Positions 31,035 through 40,720 of a DNA stretch of 64,000 bases are shown here, in pieces. Under the pieces are notes generated by a model. The model was not told where the DNA came from. It did not search any database and saw nothing but the letters and a program-made list of their open reading frames with translations. Numbering within the stretch: the first letter of the stretch is position 1; every line of letters begins with the position of its first letter. Origin of the DNA: Aliitabrizicola sp031408575 (GTDB lineage Bacteria; Pseudomonadota; Alphaproteobacteria; Rhodobacterales; Rhodobacteraceae); NCBI GenBank assembly GCA_031408575.1, contig JANNWS010000076.1, positions 3,243-67,242 of the forward strand. Reading direction: 5' to 3'. A program made the translations under genes and the position numbers.

Positions 31035-33122
31035 TCAACCGACGTTGATAAGCCGAATTGCCCGATCCTGATCCAGCAGCCAAAGCAGCGTCCGCGCCGC
31101 CTGCCCGCGCGGCGTTGTCAGCCCCGGATCATCGGCCAGAAGACGCCGCGCGTCGCTTTGCGCCACCGCCATCAGCGCCGACTGCCGTTCAAGATCGGCC
31201 ACGCGAAACCGGGGCAAACCCGATTGCGCCGTGCCGATAAGATCGCCCGCGCCCCGCATCGCAAGGTCTTCCTCGGCAATCCTGAAGCCATCTTCGGTGT
31301 CGCGTAGAACCGTCAACCGCCGCTCGCCCGCCTCGCTCAGCGGGGCTTGATACATCAGCAGGCAGGTCGATTCCGCCGATCCCCGCCCGACCCGCCCGCG
31401 CAGCTGGTGCAGTTGCGCCAGCCCGAAGATCTCGGCCCGCTCAACGACCATGATCGATGCATTGGGCACGTTCACCCCCACTTCGATCACGGTTGTCGCA
31501 ACCAGCACCTTCGTCTCACCCGACACGAAGCGCGCCATAGCGCCGTCCTTTTCGGCGGGTGGCATCTGGCCATGCACTAGCCCGACCACGCCTTCTCCCA
31601 GGGCCGCGCGCAAGGACGCAAACCGCGCCTCGGCACTGGCATAGTCCAGCACCTCGCTGTCCTCGATCAGCGGGCAGACCCAGTAGGCCTGGCGCCCCTC
31701 GTCCACCGCCTTGGCGAGATGCCCCACCACCTCGTCAATCCGGCTGGCCGAAATCAGCGCGGTCCGCACCGGTTTGCGCCCCGCCGGTTTCTCATCCAGC
31801 ACCGACACATCCATGTCACCATAGCTGGCCAGTGCCAGACTGCGCGGAATGGGTGTGGCGGTCATCACCAGCACATCCGCCGCCGCCCCCTTGGCCCCGA
31901 GTTCCATGCGCTGCGTAACGCCAAAGCGGTGCTGTTCATCGACCACCGCAAGGCGCAGGTCGTGGAAGACCACATCTTTCTGGAACACCGCATGGGTGCC
32001 GACCAGCACCCCGATCTGGCCATCGGCCAGCGCCGCGAGCTTGGCAGCCCGCTCTCCCCCCTTGTCGCGGCCCGTGAGCAGCACAAGACGCACCCCTGCC
32101 GCCGCTGCAAGCGGCTCCAGCCCCGCGAAATGCTGGCGCGCGAGGATCTCGGTTGGCGCCATCATCACGCCCTGCCCGCCCGCCTCGACCGCGATCAGCA
32201 GTGCCTGAAACGCCACCAGCGTCTTGCCCGACCCGACATCGCCTTGCAGCAACCGGTTCATCCGCAGCGGTGCCGCCATGTCAGCGGCAATCTCCGACAC
32301 CGCGCGCACTTGCGCGGTTGTTGGCGCATAGGGCAGACTTTCCAATATCTTGTGCTGCAAAGCTCGGGTTCCGACACTGGCCACACCCTTGCCCCGGCGC
32401 AGCGAGGCGCGGGCCAGAGAAAGGGTCAGTTGATGCGCGAAAAGCTCGTCATAGGCCAGCCGCAGCCGCGCAGGCGCCGTCTGTATCAAATCGCCTGGTC
32501 CTTGGGGAAGATGCACACCTGCCACCGCCGCCCGCCAGTCGGGCCAGCCTTCGCGCGCCTTCAGTGGACCGTCGATCCATTCCGGAAGGTCAGGCGCGCG
32601 GGCCACCGCCGACGCGGCAGCCTTGGCCACCACTTTCTGCGTCAGGCCAGCAGTCAACGGATAGACCGGCTCGTAACTCGGCAACTCTGCGGCCTCTTCG
32701 ACGCGCAGCACATGGTCAGGATGCACCATTTGCGCGATCCCGTCGAACAGTTCCACCCGACCCGACACAAGCCGCCTTTGCCCCGTCGGCAGCAGCTTTT
32801 GCAGGTAGTCGCCGCGCGCATGAAAGAACACTAGCTGAAATTCCAGCCCCGTATCGTGCACCATCACACGGTAGGGCCGCCCCTTCTGGCGCGCGGGAAC
32901 ATGCGCCCCCACCTCGACCACGACGGTAATCGTCGCAGGCGGGATCACATCGCGGACCGATGCCTTGCGGCTGCGATCCACCCCGGAATGGGGCAATACA
33001 TAGAGCAGGTCCTTGGGCCGCTCCACCCCCAAGCCCGCAAGCGCCTTTGCGACCTTCGGCCCGACACCGTCCAGCGTTTCAAGGTCGGCAAACAGCGGAA
33101 ACAGGGCTTCGGGGCGGCTCAT
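31035..33122 (-). CDS. recG: ATP-dependent DNA helicase RecG
   Basis: A 695-aa superfamily 2 helicase that regresses stalled forks and branch-migrates Holliday junctions. The N-terminal wedge/OB part begins with LETLDGVGPKVAKALAGLGV; Walker A is LLQGDVGSGKTLVAF near residue 290, the DExH box is VVDEQHRFGV near 390, and the helicase C part has HQLRGRVGRG and EDGFRIAEEDLAMRGAGDLIGTAQSGLP, the RecG TRG signature. Its start overlaps the ligA stop by 4 bases, so ligA-recG are coupled. Confidence 0.95.
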   Translation of the reverse strand: MSRPEALFPLFADLETLDGVGPKVAKALAGLGVERPKDLLYVLPHSGVDRSRKASVRDVIPPATITVVVEVGAHVPARQKGRPYRVMVHDTGLEFQLVFFHARGDYLQKLLPTGQRRLVSGRVELFDGIAQMVHPDHVLRVEEAAELPSYEPVYPLTAGLTQKVVAKAAASAVARAPDLPEWIDGPLKAREGWPDWRAAVAGVHLPQGPGDLIQTAPARLRLAYDELFAHQLTLSLARASLRRGKGVASVGTRALQHKILESLPYAPTTAQVRAVSEIAADMAAPLRMNRLLQGDVGSGKTLVAFQALLIAVEAGGQGVMMAPTEILARQHFAGLEPLAAAAGVRLVLLTGRDKGGERAAKLAALADGQIGVLVGTHAVFQKDVVFHDLRLAVVDEQHRFGVTQRMELGAKGAAADVLVMTATPIPRSLALASYGDMDVSVLDEKPAGRKPVRTALISASRIDEVVGHLAKAVDEGRQAYWVCPLIEDSEVLDYASAEARFASLRAALGEGVVGLVHGQMPPAEKDGAMARFVSGETKVLVATTVIEVGVNVPNASIMVVERAEIFGLAQLHQLRGRVGRGSAESTCLLMYQAPLSEAGERRLTVLRDTEDGFRIAEEDLAMRGAGDLIGTAQSGLPRFRVADLERQSALMAVAQSDARRLLADDPGLTTPRGQAARTLLWLLDQDRAIRLINVG

Positions 33123-35245
33123 GCGGTGCCGATCAGGGCAAGCCAGGCATCCTCGTCAATCACCGTGACACCCAGTTCGGCAGCCTTGGTGGCTTTCGAT
33201 CCCGCCCCCGGCCCCGCAACCAGAAGATCGGTCTTCGCACTGACCGACCCCGCCACCTTGGCCCCCAGCGCCTCGGCCCGCACCTTGGCCTCGGCCCGCG
33301 TCATCTTTTCCAGCGTGCCGGTGAACACCACCGTTTTGCCCGCCACGGGGCTGTCAACCGGCGCGCGGGCCTCCACGTCCTGCACCTCCAGATGGGCCAC
33401 CAGCGCATCAATCGCCCGCCGCTCGGCGTCCTGATGAAAGGTGGTGACGACAGATGCCGCCAAGACCCCCCCCACGCCGTCAATCGCCAACAGCGCCTGC
33501 CACTCCGGCCCTTCACCCACGCGCGCGGCCGTCATCGCCGCCTCGAACGCGGCCCAGCTGTGGTAGTGACTGGCCAGAAGCCCGGCCGAAGTTTCCCCGA
33601 CATGCCGGATGCCAAGCGCAAAGATAAGCCGGTTCAGCGGGATTTTCCGTTTTTCCTCAATGGCCTCGAATAGGTTCGTGACGGACCGCTCACCATATCC
33701 GTCGCGGTTGCGCAAGCTGGTCAGATTGGCGGCATCGCGCGCGGCCAGAGTAAAGATGTCTGCCGGCTCGCGGATCGGCAACTGGTCATCGCCATAAAAC
33801 GCCTCGATCTGCCTGGCCCCCAGACCTTCGATATCAAACGCTGCGCGGCTGACGAAGTGCTTCAGCCGCTCCACCGCCTGCGCCGGGCAAATCAGCCCGC
33901 CGGTACAGCGCCGCACCGAATCGCCGACCTCGCGGATTGCCTCGGACCCGCATTGCGGGCAACGGTCGGGAAAGACATACGCCACGGCCCCGTCCAGCCT
34001 TTGCGGCAGGTCCACATCCGCAATCTTGGGAATGACATCGCCCGCCCGGTAGACCTGCACCCAATCGCCCAACCGAATGTCGCGGCCCTCGCGGATCGGC
34101 CCGCCGCGCGCGTCTCGGCCCGCGATGTAATCCTCGTTGTGCAGCGTTGCGTTCGACACCACGACACCGCCCACCGTCACCGGTGCCAGCCGCGCCACCG
34201 GCGACAAGGCACCGGTGCGGCCAACCTGAATATCGATCGCCAAAAGTCGCGTCCAGGCCAGTTCCGCCGGAAACTTGTGGGCAATCGCCCAGCGGGGGGT
34301 GGACGACCGAAAGCCAAGCCTGCGCTGCAACCCAAGGTCGTTCACCTTGTAGACCACCCCGTCGATATCATAGCCCAGCGTGGCGCGCGCTGCCTCGATC
34401 CGGCGATACTGTGCCAGCAGCGCCTCTGACCCGTCGCAGAGCGTGGTCAGTGCGTTTGTTGCAAAGCCAAGATCCGTCAACCGCGCAACGGCCCCCAACT
34501 GTGTGTCGGCCAGAGGCTCTGATACTTCCCCCCAGGCATAGGCAAAAAACCGCAGCGGGCGGGCCGCCGTGATTGTGGCATCAAGCTGGCGCAACGATCC
34601 TGCGGCGGCGTTGCGCGGGTTGGCAAAAGCCTTGTCCCCCGCCGCCGCCTGCCGCGCGTTCAATGACGCGAAATCGGCGTGGCTCATGTAAACCTCGCCC
34701 CGCACCTCCAGCACCTCGGGGGCGTCGGTCAGATGCGCCGGGATATCGCTGATGGTGCGGGCATTGTCGGTCACGTTCTCGCCGGTTTCGCCATCGCCCC
34801 GGGTCGCCGCCTGTATCAGCGCGCCCCGTTCATACCGCAAGGACAGCGACAGCCCGTCGATCTTCGGCTCGGCGGTCAAAGACAATGACGCATCCGCATC
34901 CAGCCCCAGATACTTGCGGACCCGGCCCTCGAACTCGGTCACCTCGGCCGCGTCAAAGGCATTCTCCAGGCTCAGCATACGGACCTGGTGGCGCACCTTT
35001 GCAAAACCTTCGGCGAGTGGCGCTCCCACCTGATCGGTGGGGCTGTCGGCGCGCTTCAACATGGGAAAGCGCGCCTCGATCGCCAGATTACGGCGCTTCA
35101 TCGCGTCATAGTCGGCATCCGTGATCTCGGGCGCGTCCTCGGAGTGATAGGCCCGGTTCGCCTCGGCCAATACCGCAGCAAGCCGGTCGAGTTCACCCCG
35201 CGCTTCGGGTTCCGAAAGATCCTTGACGGGCCTCACCTCGGTCAT
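33119..35245 (-). CDS. ligA: NAD-dependent DNA ligase
   Basis: A 708-aa essential ligase. Domain order is complete: Ia NAD-binding, adenylation with Lys128 in EPKIDGLSL, OB fold (VQVGRTGALSPVARLAPV), a four-Cys zinc finger CPQC...CTGGLICPAQ near 425-450, helix-hairpin-helix, and a C-terminal BRCT from about 625 (VAGKTVVFTGTLEKMTRAEAK). The next gene recG overlaps its end. ctrA lies 85 bases downstream on the same strand in the direction of reading further right, but transcription is separate. Confidence 0.96.
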   Translation of the reverse strand: MTEVRPVKDLSEPEARGELDRLAAVLAEANRAYHSEDAPEITDADYDAMKRRNLAIEARFPMLKRADSPTDQVGAPLAEGFAKVRHQVRMLSLENAFDAAEVTEFEGRVRKYLGLDADASLSLTAEPKIDGLSLSLRYERGALIQAATRGDGETGENVTDNARTISDIPAHLTDAPEVLEVRGEVYMSHADFASLNARQAAAGDKAFANPRNAAAGSLRQLDATITAARPLRFFAYAWGEVSEPLADTQLGAVARLTDLGFATNALTTLCDGSEALLAQYRRIEAARATLGYDIDGVVYKVNDLGLQRRLGFRSSTPRWAIAHKFPAELAWTRLLAIDIQVGRTGALSPVARLAPVTVGGVVVSNATLHNEDYIAGRDARGGPIREGRDIRLGDWVQVYRAGDVIPKIADVDLPQRLDGAVAYVFPDRCPQCGSEAIREVGDSVRRCTGGLICPAQAVERLKHFVSRAAFDIEGLGARQIEAFYGDDQLPIREPADIFTLAARDAANLTSLRNRDGYGERSVTNLFEAIEEKRKIPLNRLIFALGIRHVGETSAGLLASHYHSWAAFEAAMTAARVGEGPEWQALLAIDGVGGVLAASVVTTFHQDAERRAIDALVAHLEVQDVEARAPVDSPVAGKTVVFTGTLEKMTRAEAKVRAEALGAKVAGSVSAKTDLLVAGPGAGSKATKAAELGVTVIDEDAWLALIGTA

Positions 35246-35329
35246 CTGCGCCTCCCCCGATTGCCCCCAAAGGTTTAGGAGGCTGACCGGGCAAGGTCCA
35301 GTGATGTCGCGCGTTTTCGACGATCCGCG

Positions 35330-36040
35330 TCAGGCACCCGCCGCAAGACGGCGTTGCGTCTGCAAACCCGGTTCACGCAGCACATAGCCGCGGCCCCAGA
35401 CCGTCTCGATGTGATTCTGCCCGCCGGTTGCCTCAGCAAGTTTTTTACGCAGCTTGCAGATGAACACGTCGATGATTTTCAATTCCGGCTCGTCCATGCC
35501 GCCGTAAAGATGGTTCAGGAACATCTCTTTTGTCAGCGTGGTTCCCTTCCGAAGTGACAGAAGTTCCAGCATCTGGTATTCCTTGCCCGTCAAATGCACG
35601 GTGCGGCCTTCGACATCGACCGTCTTGGCATCAAGATTGACACTGATCGTACCGGTGCGGATGACGGATTGGGCGTGACCCTTTGACCGTCGGATGATGG
35701 CGTGGATACGTGCGACCAGTTCTTCGCGATGGAACGGTTTGGTCATGTAGTCATCGGCACCAAATCCGAAGCCCTTGATCTTGTTATCGGTATCATCCGA
35801 TCCCGAAAGGATCAGGATCGGCGTATCAATTCGTGCCAACCGCAATTGCCGTAATACTTCGTGCCCGTTCATATCGGGCAGATGCAAGTCGAGCAGGATA
35901 AGATCGTAGTCATACAGCTTGGCAAGATCGACCCCCTCCTCACCCAGATCGGTGCAATAGACATTAAGATTTGCATGGGTCAGCATCAATTCGATGCTGC
36001 GCGATGTGGTGGGGTCGTCCTCGACCAGAAGTATGCGCAT
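35330..36040 (-). CDS. ctrA: Cell cycle response regulator CtrA
   Basis: A 236-aa OmpR-type response regulator. The receiver domain begins MRILLVEDDPTTSRSIELML with acidic pocket Glu7-Asp8-Asp9, phosphoacceptor Asp51 (LILLDLHLPDMNGHEV) and Lys101 region KPFHREEL. The DNA-binding winged helix ends IETVWGRGYVLREP. Length and motifs match CtrA of Caulobacter and Rhodobacter. In Rhodobacterales it controls motility, gene transfer agents and stress traits rather than essential division. ATG 36040 is chosen; the 16 upstream codons do not fit. The sciP-like gene is 93 bases upstream on the same strand, with a CtrA-type box between them. Confidence 0.95.
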   Translation of the reverse strand: MRILLVEDDPTTSRSIELMLTHANLNVYCTDLGEEGVDLAKLYDYDLILLDLHLPDMNGHEVLRQLRLARIDTPILILSGSDDTDNKIKGFGFGADDYMTKPFHREELVARIHAIIRRSKGHAQSVIRTGTISVNLDAKTVDVEGRTVHLTGKEYQMLELLSLRKGTTLTKEMFLNHLYGGMDEPELKIIDVFICKLRKKLAEATGGQNHIETVWGRGYVLREPGLQTQRRLAAGA

Positions 36041-36091
36041 CCTGAAACTCCGCGACAGGTCTTTTGTATTAACTACCCTGACGGGCAATGG

Positions 36092-36106
36092 TTAACCGTA
36101 AGTTAC
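36092..36106. promoter_or_regulatory. Near-consensus CtrA box in the ctrA promoter region
   Basis: TTAA-CCGTAAG-TTAC lies 52 bases upstream of the ctrA ATG, one mismatch from TTAA-N7-TTAA, inside an A+T-rich gap. This suits autoregulation of ctrA, which is established for CtrA in other alphaproteobacteria; here it is inferred from sequence. Confidence 0.55.
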
Positions 36107-36133
36107 CTTGACAGAGCATATGTAAAAAACAAC

Positions 36134-36412
36134 TTATAGTTGTCTGTATTTCTGAATCGTCGTAACCTTCAGGGCCTCTTCTCCATGTTTCGCGACGGCG
36201 GCGAACCAAAGCGACAATTCTTCCTCTGACAGCGCATAGCGCTCCATTGCGTCCGACTGTGTGATCAGTCCGTATATCACCGCCTTTACAACGATCGCCT
36301 TGCGGCTGGCCACCCAGCGGCGGGTCTCCGGTGGCGGCAGATCGGCCCGGCTCAGCGCGCTTCCATCGGGCAGCGTGACCTGTCGCGGCCCATCAACACG
36401 TTTCAGATACAT
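36134..36412 (-). CDS. sciP: SciP-like CtrA inhibitor (DUF1153 family)
   Basis: A 92-aa helix-turn-helix protein: MYLKRVDGPRQVTLPDGSALSRADLPPPETRRWVASRKAIVV is the conserved DUF1153 N-terminus, followed by ITQSDAMERYALSEEELSLWFAAVAKHGEEAL and the basic end VTTIQKYRQL. In Caulobacter SciP binds CtrA and blocks activation of its targets. Start 36412 is set by GAGG eight bases before the ATG; GTG/ATG positions to 36421 are weaker. Placed directly upstream of ctrA on the same strand, so regulator and inhibitor may be transcribed together. Confidence 0.88.
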   Translation of the reverse strand: MYLKRVDGPRQVTLPDGSALSRADLPPPETRRWVASRKAIVVKAVIYGLITQSDAMERYALSEEELSLWFAAVAKHGEEALKVTTIQKYRQL

Positions 36413-36552
36413 CGCACACACCTCGTTTCTTCGGGAAAACCTGACAGAACACGCTTAAGCAGCTATGAAATGCGGGGGTTGAGAGTGTGTAGCATTTTCC
36501 TATATTCCTGCGGACTTCGCAGACCTGTTGCCTGCACCCCGGAGACACCCCG

Positions 36553-37695
36553 ATGCCCCTTGAACAGCCGCTCAACTCTTTGGGCATCGCAAAGCTGCCG
36601 CGTGAGACGCGGGTGGTGGTCGCCATGTCCGGGGGGGTAGACAGCTCGGTCGTGGCCGCACAGCTGGCGGACGAAGGCTATGATGTAGTTGGAGTCACAC
36701 TGCAACTGTACGATCACGGGGCGGCACTGGCAAAAAAAGGCGCGTGCTGTGCGGGGCGCGATATCCACGATGCACGGCGGGTGGCGGAAACGATGGGGTT
36801 TCCGCACTATGTCCTTGACTATGAAAACATGTTCCGCGAGGCAGTCATTGATGAATTTGCCGATGCCTACCTTGCAGGGGCCACACCGGTTCCCTGCATC
36901 CGCTGCAACGAGCGGGTGAAGTTCAAGGATCTGTTGCAGACCGCGAAGGATCTGGACGCAGATTGTATGGCGACGGGGCATTATATTCAGCGCAAACTCG
37001 GTTTGGCCGGGCCCGAACTGCACAGGGCAGCCGATGCCGCCCGCGATCAAAGCTATTTCCTGTTCTCGACCAGCGCCGAGCAACTCAGCTACCTGCGCTT
37101 TCCACTGGGGCATCTGGCGTCCAAAGCGGAAACGCGTGCGCTGGCGGCGAAATACGGATTGCAGGTGGCCGACAAGCCCGACAGTCAGGATATCTGCTTC
37201 GTCCCGAACGGCGACTATGCGGCGGTGATTGAAAAGCTGCGCCCAGGTGCGGCTGATCCAGGAGAAATTGTGGATATGGCGGGCAAAGTGGTGGGCGGCC
37301 ACCGCGGGGTTATCCACTACACGATAGGGCAGCGGCGCGGCCTGGGGATCGGTGGCATGGCCGATCCGCTGTATGTGGTGAAGCTGGACCCCGTCGCCCG
37401 GCGGGTGATCGTGGGTCCTAAAGAAGCGTTGGCAACCCGGACGGTGCCGCTGCGCGAGATCAACTGGCTGGGGGATGCGGCGCCTGAAAGCCGCCCGGAA
37501 TGGCACATCGCGGTCAAGGTCCGCTCCACCCGCGCGCCAAAGCCGGCGATTCTACGCCCATTGAGCGCGACCGAAGCCGAGGTTGAACTGCTCAGCCCGG
37601 AGGAAGGCATTTCACCGGGGCAGGCCTGTGTCTTCTATGCAAACGAGGGGAGCCGGGTGCTAGGCGGGGGCTGGATCTGGAAGGGCCGGGGATAG
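36553..37695 (+). CDS. mnmA: tRNA-specific 2-thiouridylase
   Basis: A 380-aa enzyme that thiolates U34 of Lys, Glu and Gln tRNAs. The PP-loop is VVAMSGGVDSSVVAAQL near residue 22; the catalytic Cys pair is in TPVPCIRCNERVKF near 115 and DSQDICFVPNGDY near 215. The C-terminal beta barrel ends SPGQACVFYANEGSRVLGGG. CC at positions 62-63 is common in alphaproteobacterial MnmA. It is divergent from sciP. The 258-bp gap that follows, up to lpxB, holds A+T-rich sequence but nothing I can name. Confidence 0.95.
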   Translation: MPLEQPLNSLGIAKLPRETRVVVAMSGGVDSSVVAAQLADEGYDVVGVTLQLYDHGAALAKKGACCAGRDIHDARRVAETMGFPHYVLDYENMFREAVIDEFADAYLAGATPVPCIRCNERVKFKDLLQTAKDLDADCMATGHYIQRKLGLAGPELHRAADAARDQSYFLFSTSAEQLSYLRFPLGHLASKAETRALAAKYGLQVADKPDSQDICFVPNGDYAAVIEKLRPGAADPGEIVDMAGKVVGGHRGVIHYTIGQRRGLGIGGMADPLYVVKLDPVARRVIVGPKEALATRTVPLREINWLGDAAPESRPEWHIAVKVRSTRAPKPAILRPLSATEAEVELLSPEEGISPGQACVFYANEGSRVLGGGWIWKGRG

Positions 37696-37953
37696 ACCGG
37701 GCATAGCCGCGGATTTGATCAAAGGCCGACGCCGGCAAGCAGGTCAACGACAGACAAATCCGACCTGATCGCTTCGCCAACCCCATGCATGATCGTTACA
37801 ATTTAAATCAAACTTCGCTTCTTTTCGGCTTAAATACCCCCTTACTGCGAACGGGCAGGCCCCCCCCGACTGTTGTAAACAGTGCCGAAATACAGTCCGC
37901 ACCGGCCGCGTCATGGTTGCATCACCGGCCCGCCAGCTTTCCAGACCCGCAGG

Positions 37954-39105
37954 TCAGCCGGAATTATCGCCCAAAGCGGCCAGAACCGAACGCGCCGCCC
38001 GTAGCCCCGCGGCCTCACCCCCGGCCCCAAGACGCTGCATCGTCACCTGCATGGCCGCCCTCTGCTGGTCCCGCGCTTCCACCGGCCCCAGCAAGCCCAA
38101 CAGAACCGGCGCGATCAACTCGGGACGGCAACGGTCGCCCAGAAACTCCGGCACCACCCGTGTCTCAGAGACGAGGTTGACCAATGTCACCGTGTCTACC
38201 CGCGCCATCCGCCGCATCAGCCACATCGAAAGCCAGTGCATGTCATAGGCGATAACCATTGGCACGCTGTTAGCCGCAAGCTCCAGCGACACGGTGCCAG
38301 AGGCTGCAATTGCCACATCGGCGGCGGCGAAGGCTGCCCGTTTCGCCTCGGGTGCCTCGACGATCAGCGGGCGCAGCGGCCAGTCGGCAGTCAGATCCTC
38401 GACCATGGCGGCCACGCTGCGCAGGGTGGGCAGCACCACGCGGGCATCGGGGTGGGCTACCATAACCCGCGCCAGAACCCCGCCGATCACCGGGGCCAGT
38501 CGCTGCACCTCGCCCCGCCGCGACCCCGGCAACGCCAGAATCAGCGGACCAGCGGCACCAATTTCGTCGCGGAATGCCCGAACTTCGGCTGCCGAGGCCC
38601 GCAGTTCGTCCACCACCGGATGGCCGACAAAATCGCAGGTCATCCCGGCGGCGGTCATGTAGGGCGGCTCGAACGGCAGCAGGGCCAGCACATGGTCAAT
38701 CACCCGCGCCATCTTTGCCGCCCGCCCGGGCCGCCACGCCCAGACCGACGGCGCGACATAGTGGATGGTGCGGATCGCAGGGTTTGCTGCGCGCACGATC
38801 CCCGCCACGCGCAAACAGAAATCAGGGCTGTCAATAGTGATCAGCGCGTCAGACGCCTGTGCCAGCACATCCGCCGCCGCCTGCGCCACCCGCCGCTTCA
38901 GATGAGCGTATTTCGGCAGCACTTCTGCAATCCCCATCACCGAAAGCTCGTCCATTGGAAACAGGCTGACCATGCCCTGCGCCTGCATCAAAGGCCCGCA
39001 GATGCCGTGGAACGTCACCCCCGGCACCAGATCCTTGAGCCCCGCCATCAGCGCGGCCCCAAGCCGGTCACCCGAAGGTTCGCCCGCGATGAGGCACAGC
39101 TTCAT
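37954..39105 (-). CDS. lpxB: Lipid-A-disaccharide synthase
   Basis: A 383-aa GT19 glycosyltransferase joining UDP-diacylglucosamine and lipid X into the lipid A disaccharide. Motifs: LIAGEPSGDRLGAALMAGL at the start, FHGICGPLMQAQGMVSLFPMDELSVMG, ALLPFEPPYM and LPGSRRGEVQRLAPV. Start ATG 39105 overlaps the lpxI stop (ATGA). It is the last gene of the leftward envelope operon. Confidence 0.94.
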   Translation of the reverse strand: MKLCLIAGEPSGDRLGAALMAGLKDLVPGVTFHGICGPLMQAQGMVSLFPMDELSVMGIAEVLPKYAHLKRRVAQAAADVLAQASDALITIDSPDFCLRVAGIVRAANPAIRTIHYVAPSVWAWRPGRAAKMARVIDHVLALLPFEPPYMTAAGMTCDFVGHPVVDELRASAAEVRAFRDEIGAAGPLILALPGSRRGEVQRLAPVIGGVLARVMVAHPDARVVLPTLRSVAAMVEDLTADWPLRPLIVEAPEAKRAAFAAADVAIAASGTVSLELAANSVPMVIAYDMHWLSMWLMRRMARVDTVTLVNLVSETRVVPEFLGDRCRPELIAPVLLGLLGPVEARDQQRAAMQVTMQRLGAGGEAAGLRAARSVLAALGDNSG

Positions 39106-39929
39106 CCCTCGCGCGCCCACAGAAACAGGCCCGCCCGTTCCGCCGCCAAGACCATTGCGGCGCGATCGAGCAGCATGACCCCCCCCGCCTGCCAGGCAAT
39201 CCCCGCAAGCCCGGCGCCGGCGGCCTTGGCCACAGTGGCAGGCCCAAGGGCGGGCAGGTCGATGCGCCGGTCCTGTCCCGGCTTGGGGGCCTTGTACAAA
39301 AGCCCCCGTGCGCCGTTCGGATCGGGGCGCAACCCAGTTCCGGTCAATGTCACGAAATCGAGCATCGCATCGGTTCCCGGCAGCGCCTCAACCGCCAGAC
39401 ACAGGCCTTGCGCCACGACGCACCCCTGCCCCACATCGGCGGCCCCAAGGCTTGCAACAATGGCCGCACCACGCGCCGCGTCGCGCCGGTCAGCCTCGGT
39501 CACCGCGCCGCACAGGATGCCAGGCCCCGGCACCAGACCGGGGGCAACCTGATCAACGCCCACTACGTCAAACCCCGCCTCCTCAAAGATCGCAATCACA
39601 CCGCGCAGGGCAGCATCATCGCCCCCCTGCAGCGCCGCCAGAAGCTGCGGCACAAGCCGGGCCGTGGCAGGATCAAACAGCGCGGGGTCAAGCCTTGGGC
39701 GCTGCACCGCGCCGGCAAAGATCACGCGGGTGACGCCTTCGTGCGCAAGATGGTCCAGAAACGGCACCAGACGTTCGATCCGAAAAGTGATGTCGGGGGT
39801 CAGAGCGTCGGGTGCAAAGCCGTCCAGCGCCGCCACCAGAGGGTTATCCAGCGCCCCAGCCACAAGGCCGGGAAGCACGCCCCGCCCGGCGATCAGGCCA
39901 GTGCGGCCCTGATCCGCAGCCCCAGTCAT
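39102..39929 (-). CDS. lpxI: UDP-2,3-diacylglucosamine pyrophosphatase LpxI
   Basis: A 275-aa protein of the former DUF1009 family, which replaces LpxH in alphaproteobacteria and hydrolyses UDP-diacylglucosamine to lipid X. Features: LIAGRGVLPGLVAGAL at the start, GVTRVIFAGAVQRPRLDP near 63, GDDAALRGVIAIFEEAGFDVVG near 103 and the C-terminal AGIAWQAGGVMLLDRAAMV. It sits between lpxA and lpxB, each overlapping by 4 bases, exactly where the pathway needs it. Confidence 0.93.
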   Translation of the reverse strand: MTGAADQGRTGLIAGRGVLPGLVAGALDNPLVAALDGFAPDALTPDITFRIERLVPFLDHLAHEGVTRVIFAGAVQRPRLDPALFDPATARLVPQLLAALQGGDDAALRGVIAIFEEAGFDVVGVDQVAPGLVPGPGILCGAVTEADRRDAARGAAIVASLGAADVGQGCVVAQGLCLAVEALPGTDAMLDFVTLTGTGLRPDPNGARGLLYKAPKPGQDRRIDLPALGPATVAKAAGAGLAGIAWQAGGVMLLDRAAMVLAAERAGLFLWAREG

Positions 39930-40720
39930 TTCGGTGTCAGAAACGAGCGGTCAGAGTTTGACAGGATGAAATCGGTGATCTCGCGCACATGGCTGCTGTC
40001 GGTTTCCTCGGCCAGCCGCCGCGTGCGGTCCAGAAAGGTGCCTTCGCCCTGCGCCAGCATCTGATAGGCGGCGCGCAGCGCCATGATCTCGGCCCGCTCT
40101 ACCCCGCGCCGTTTCAGACCAACAAGGTTCAGCCCGTCCAATTCCCCGCGCGGCCCCTGCACAAGGCCGTAGGGAAGCACATCATTCGTCACCATCGTGA
40201 CCGCCCCGATGATGGCCCCCTGTCCGATCCGCACCCACTGATGCACGCCGGACAATCCGCCGACGATCACATCGTCGCCCAGCACGCAATGGCCCGCGAT
40301 GGCGACCTGATTGACCAGAATAACCCGGTTGCCGATCTGTGCGTCATGCCCCACATGCGCGCCCGTCATGATCAGGCAATCGTCGCCAACGCGTGTCACA
40401 CCGCCACCGCCTTCGGTGCCGGTGTTCAACGTCGCCCCCTCGCGGATGCGACAGCGCGCGCCGACGATCAACTGCGTGCGCTCGCCCCGGAATTTCTGAT
40501 CCTGCGGCACCTCGCCCACACAGGCGAAGGGATAGATCACCGTTTGCGCGCCTATCCCGGTCCAGCCAGTCACAACGGCATGGCTTTTGACGACCACACC
40601 CTCGCCAAGCGTCACCTCCGGCCCGATCACGGCGAAGGGGCCGATGACACAGCCAACCCCGATCACTGCACCGGGTTCGATGACGGCAGACGGGTGGATG
40701 CTGGCGGCGGGCTGGGTCAT
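39926..40720 (-). CDS. lpxA: Acyl-ACP-UDP-N-acetylglucosamine O-acyltransferase
   Basis: A 264-aa left-handed parallel beta-helix protein with hexapeptide repeats (SAVIEPGAVIGVGCVIGPFAVIGPEV). The catalytic His region is GAHVGHDAQIGNRVIL near 120, and the C-terminal helical part follows after LNLVGLKRRGV. It performs the first lipid A step. The start at 40720 overlaps the fabZ stop; the longer opening to 40813 lies within fabZ. Confidence 0.95.
   Translation of the reverse strand: MTQPAASIHPSAVIEPGAVIGVGCVIGPFAVIGPEVTLGEGVVVKSHAVVTGWTGIGAQTVIYPFACVGEVPQDQKFRGERTQLIVGARCRIREGATLNTGTEGGGGVTRVGDDCLIMTGAHVGHDAQIGNRVILVNQVAIAGHCVLGDDVIVGGLSGVHQWVRIGQGAIIGAVTMVTNDVLPYGLVQGPRGELDGLNLVGLKRRGVERAEIMALRAAYQMLAQGEGTFLDRTRRLAEETDSSHVREITDFILSNSDRSFLTPK

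Noticed and set aside
37713..37724. TTTGATCAAAGG considered as an FNR-type site
   Set aside because: It lacks the four-base spacer of TTGAT-N4-ATCAA and lies between convergent genes.
37696..37953. A+T-rich gap between mnmA and lpxB considered as an RNA gene or CtrA target
   Set aside because: TTAA occurrences there do not have a second half at the right spacing, and no fold or terminator is evident.
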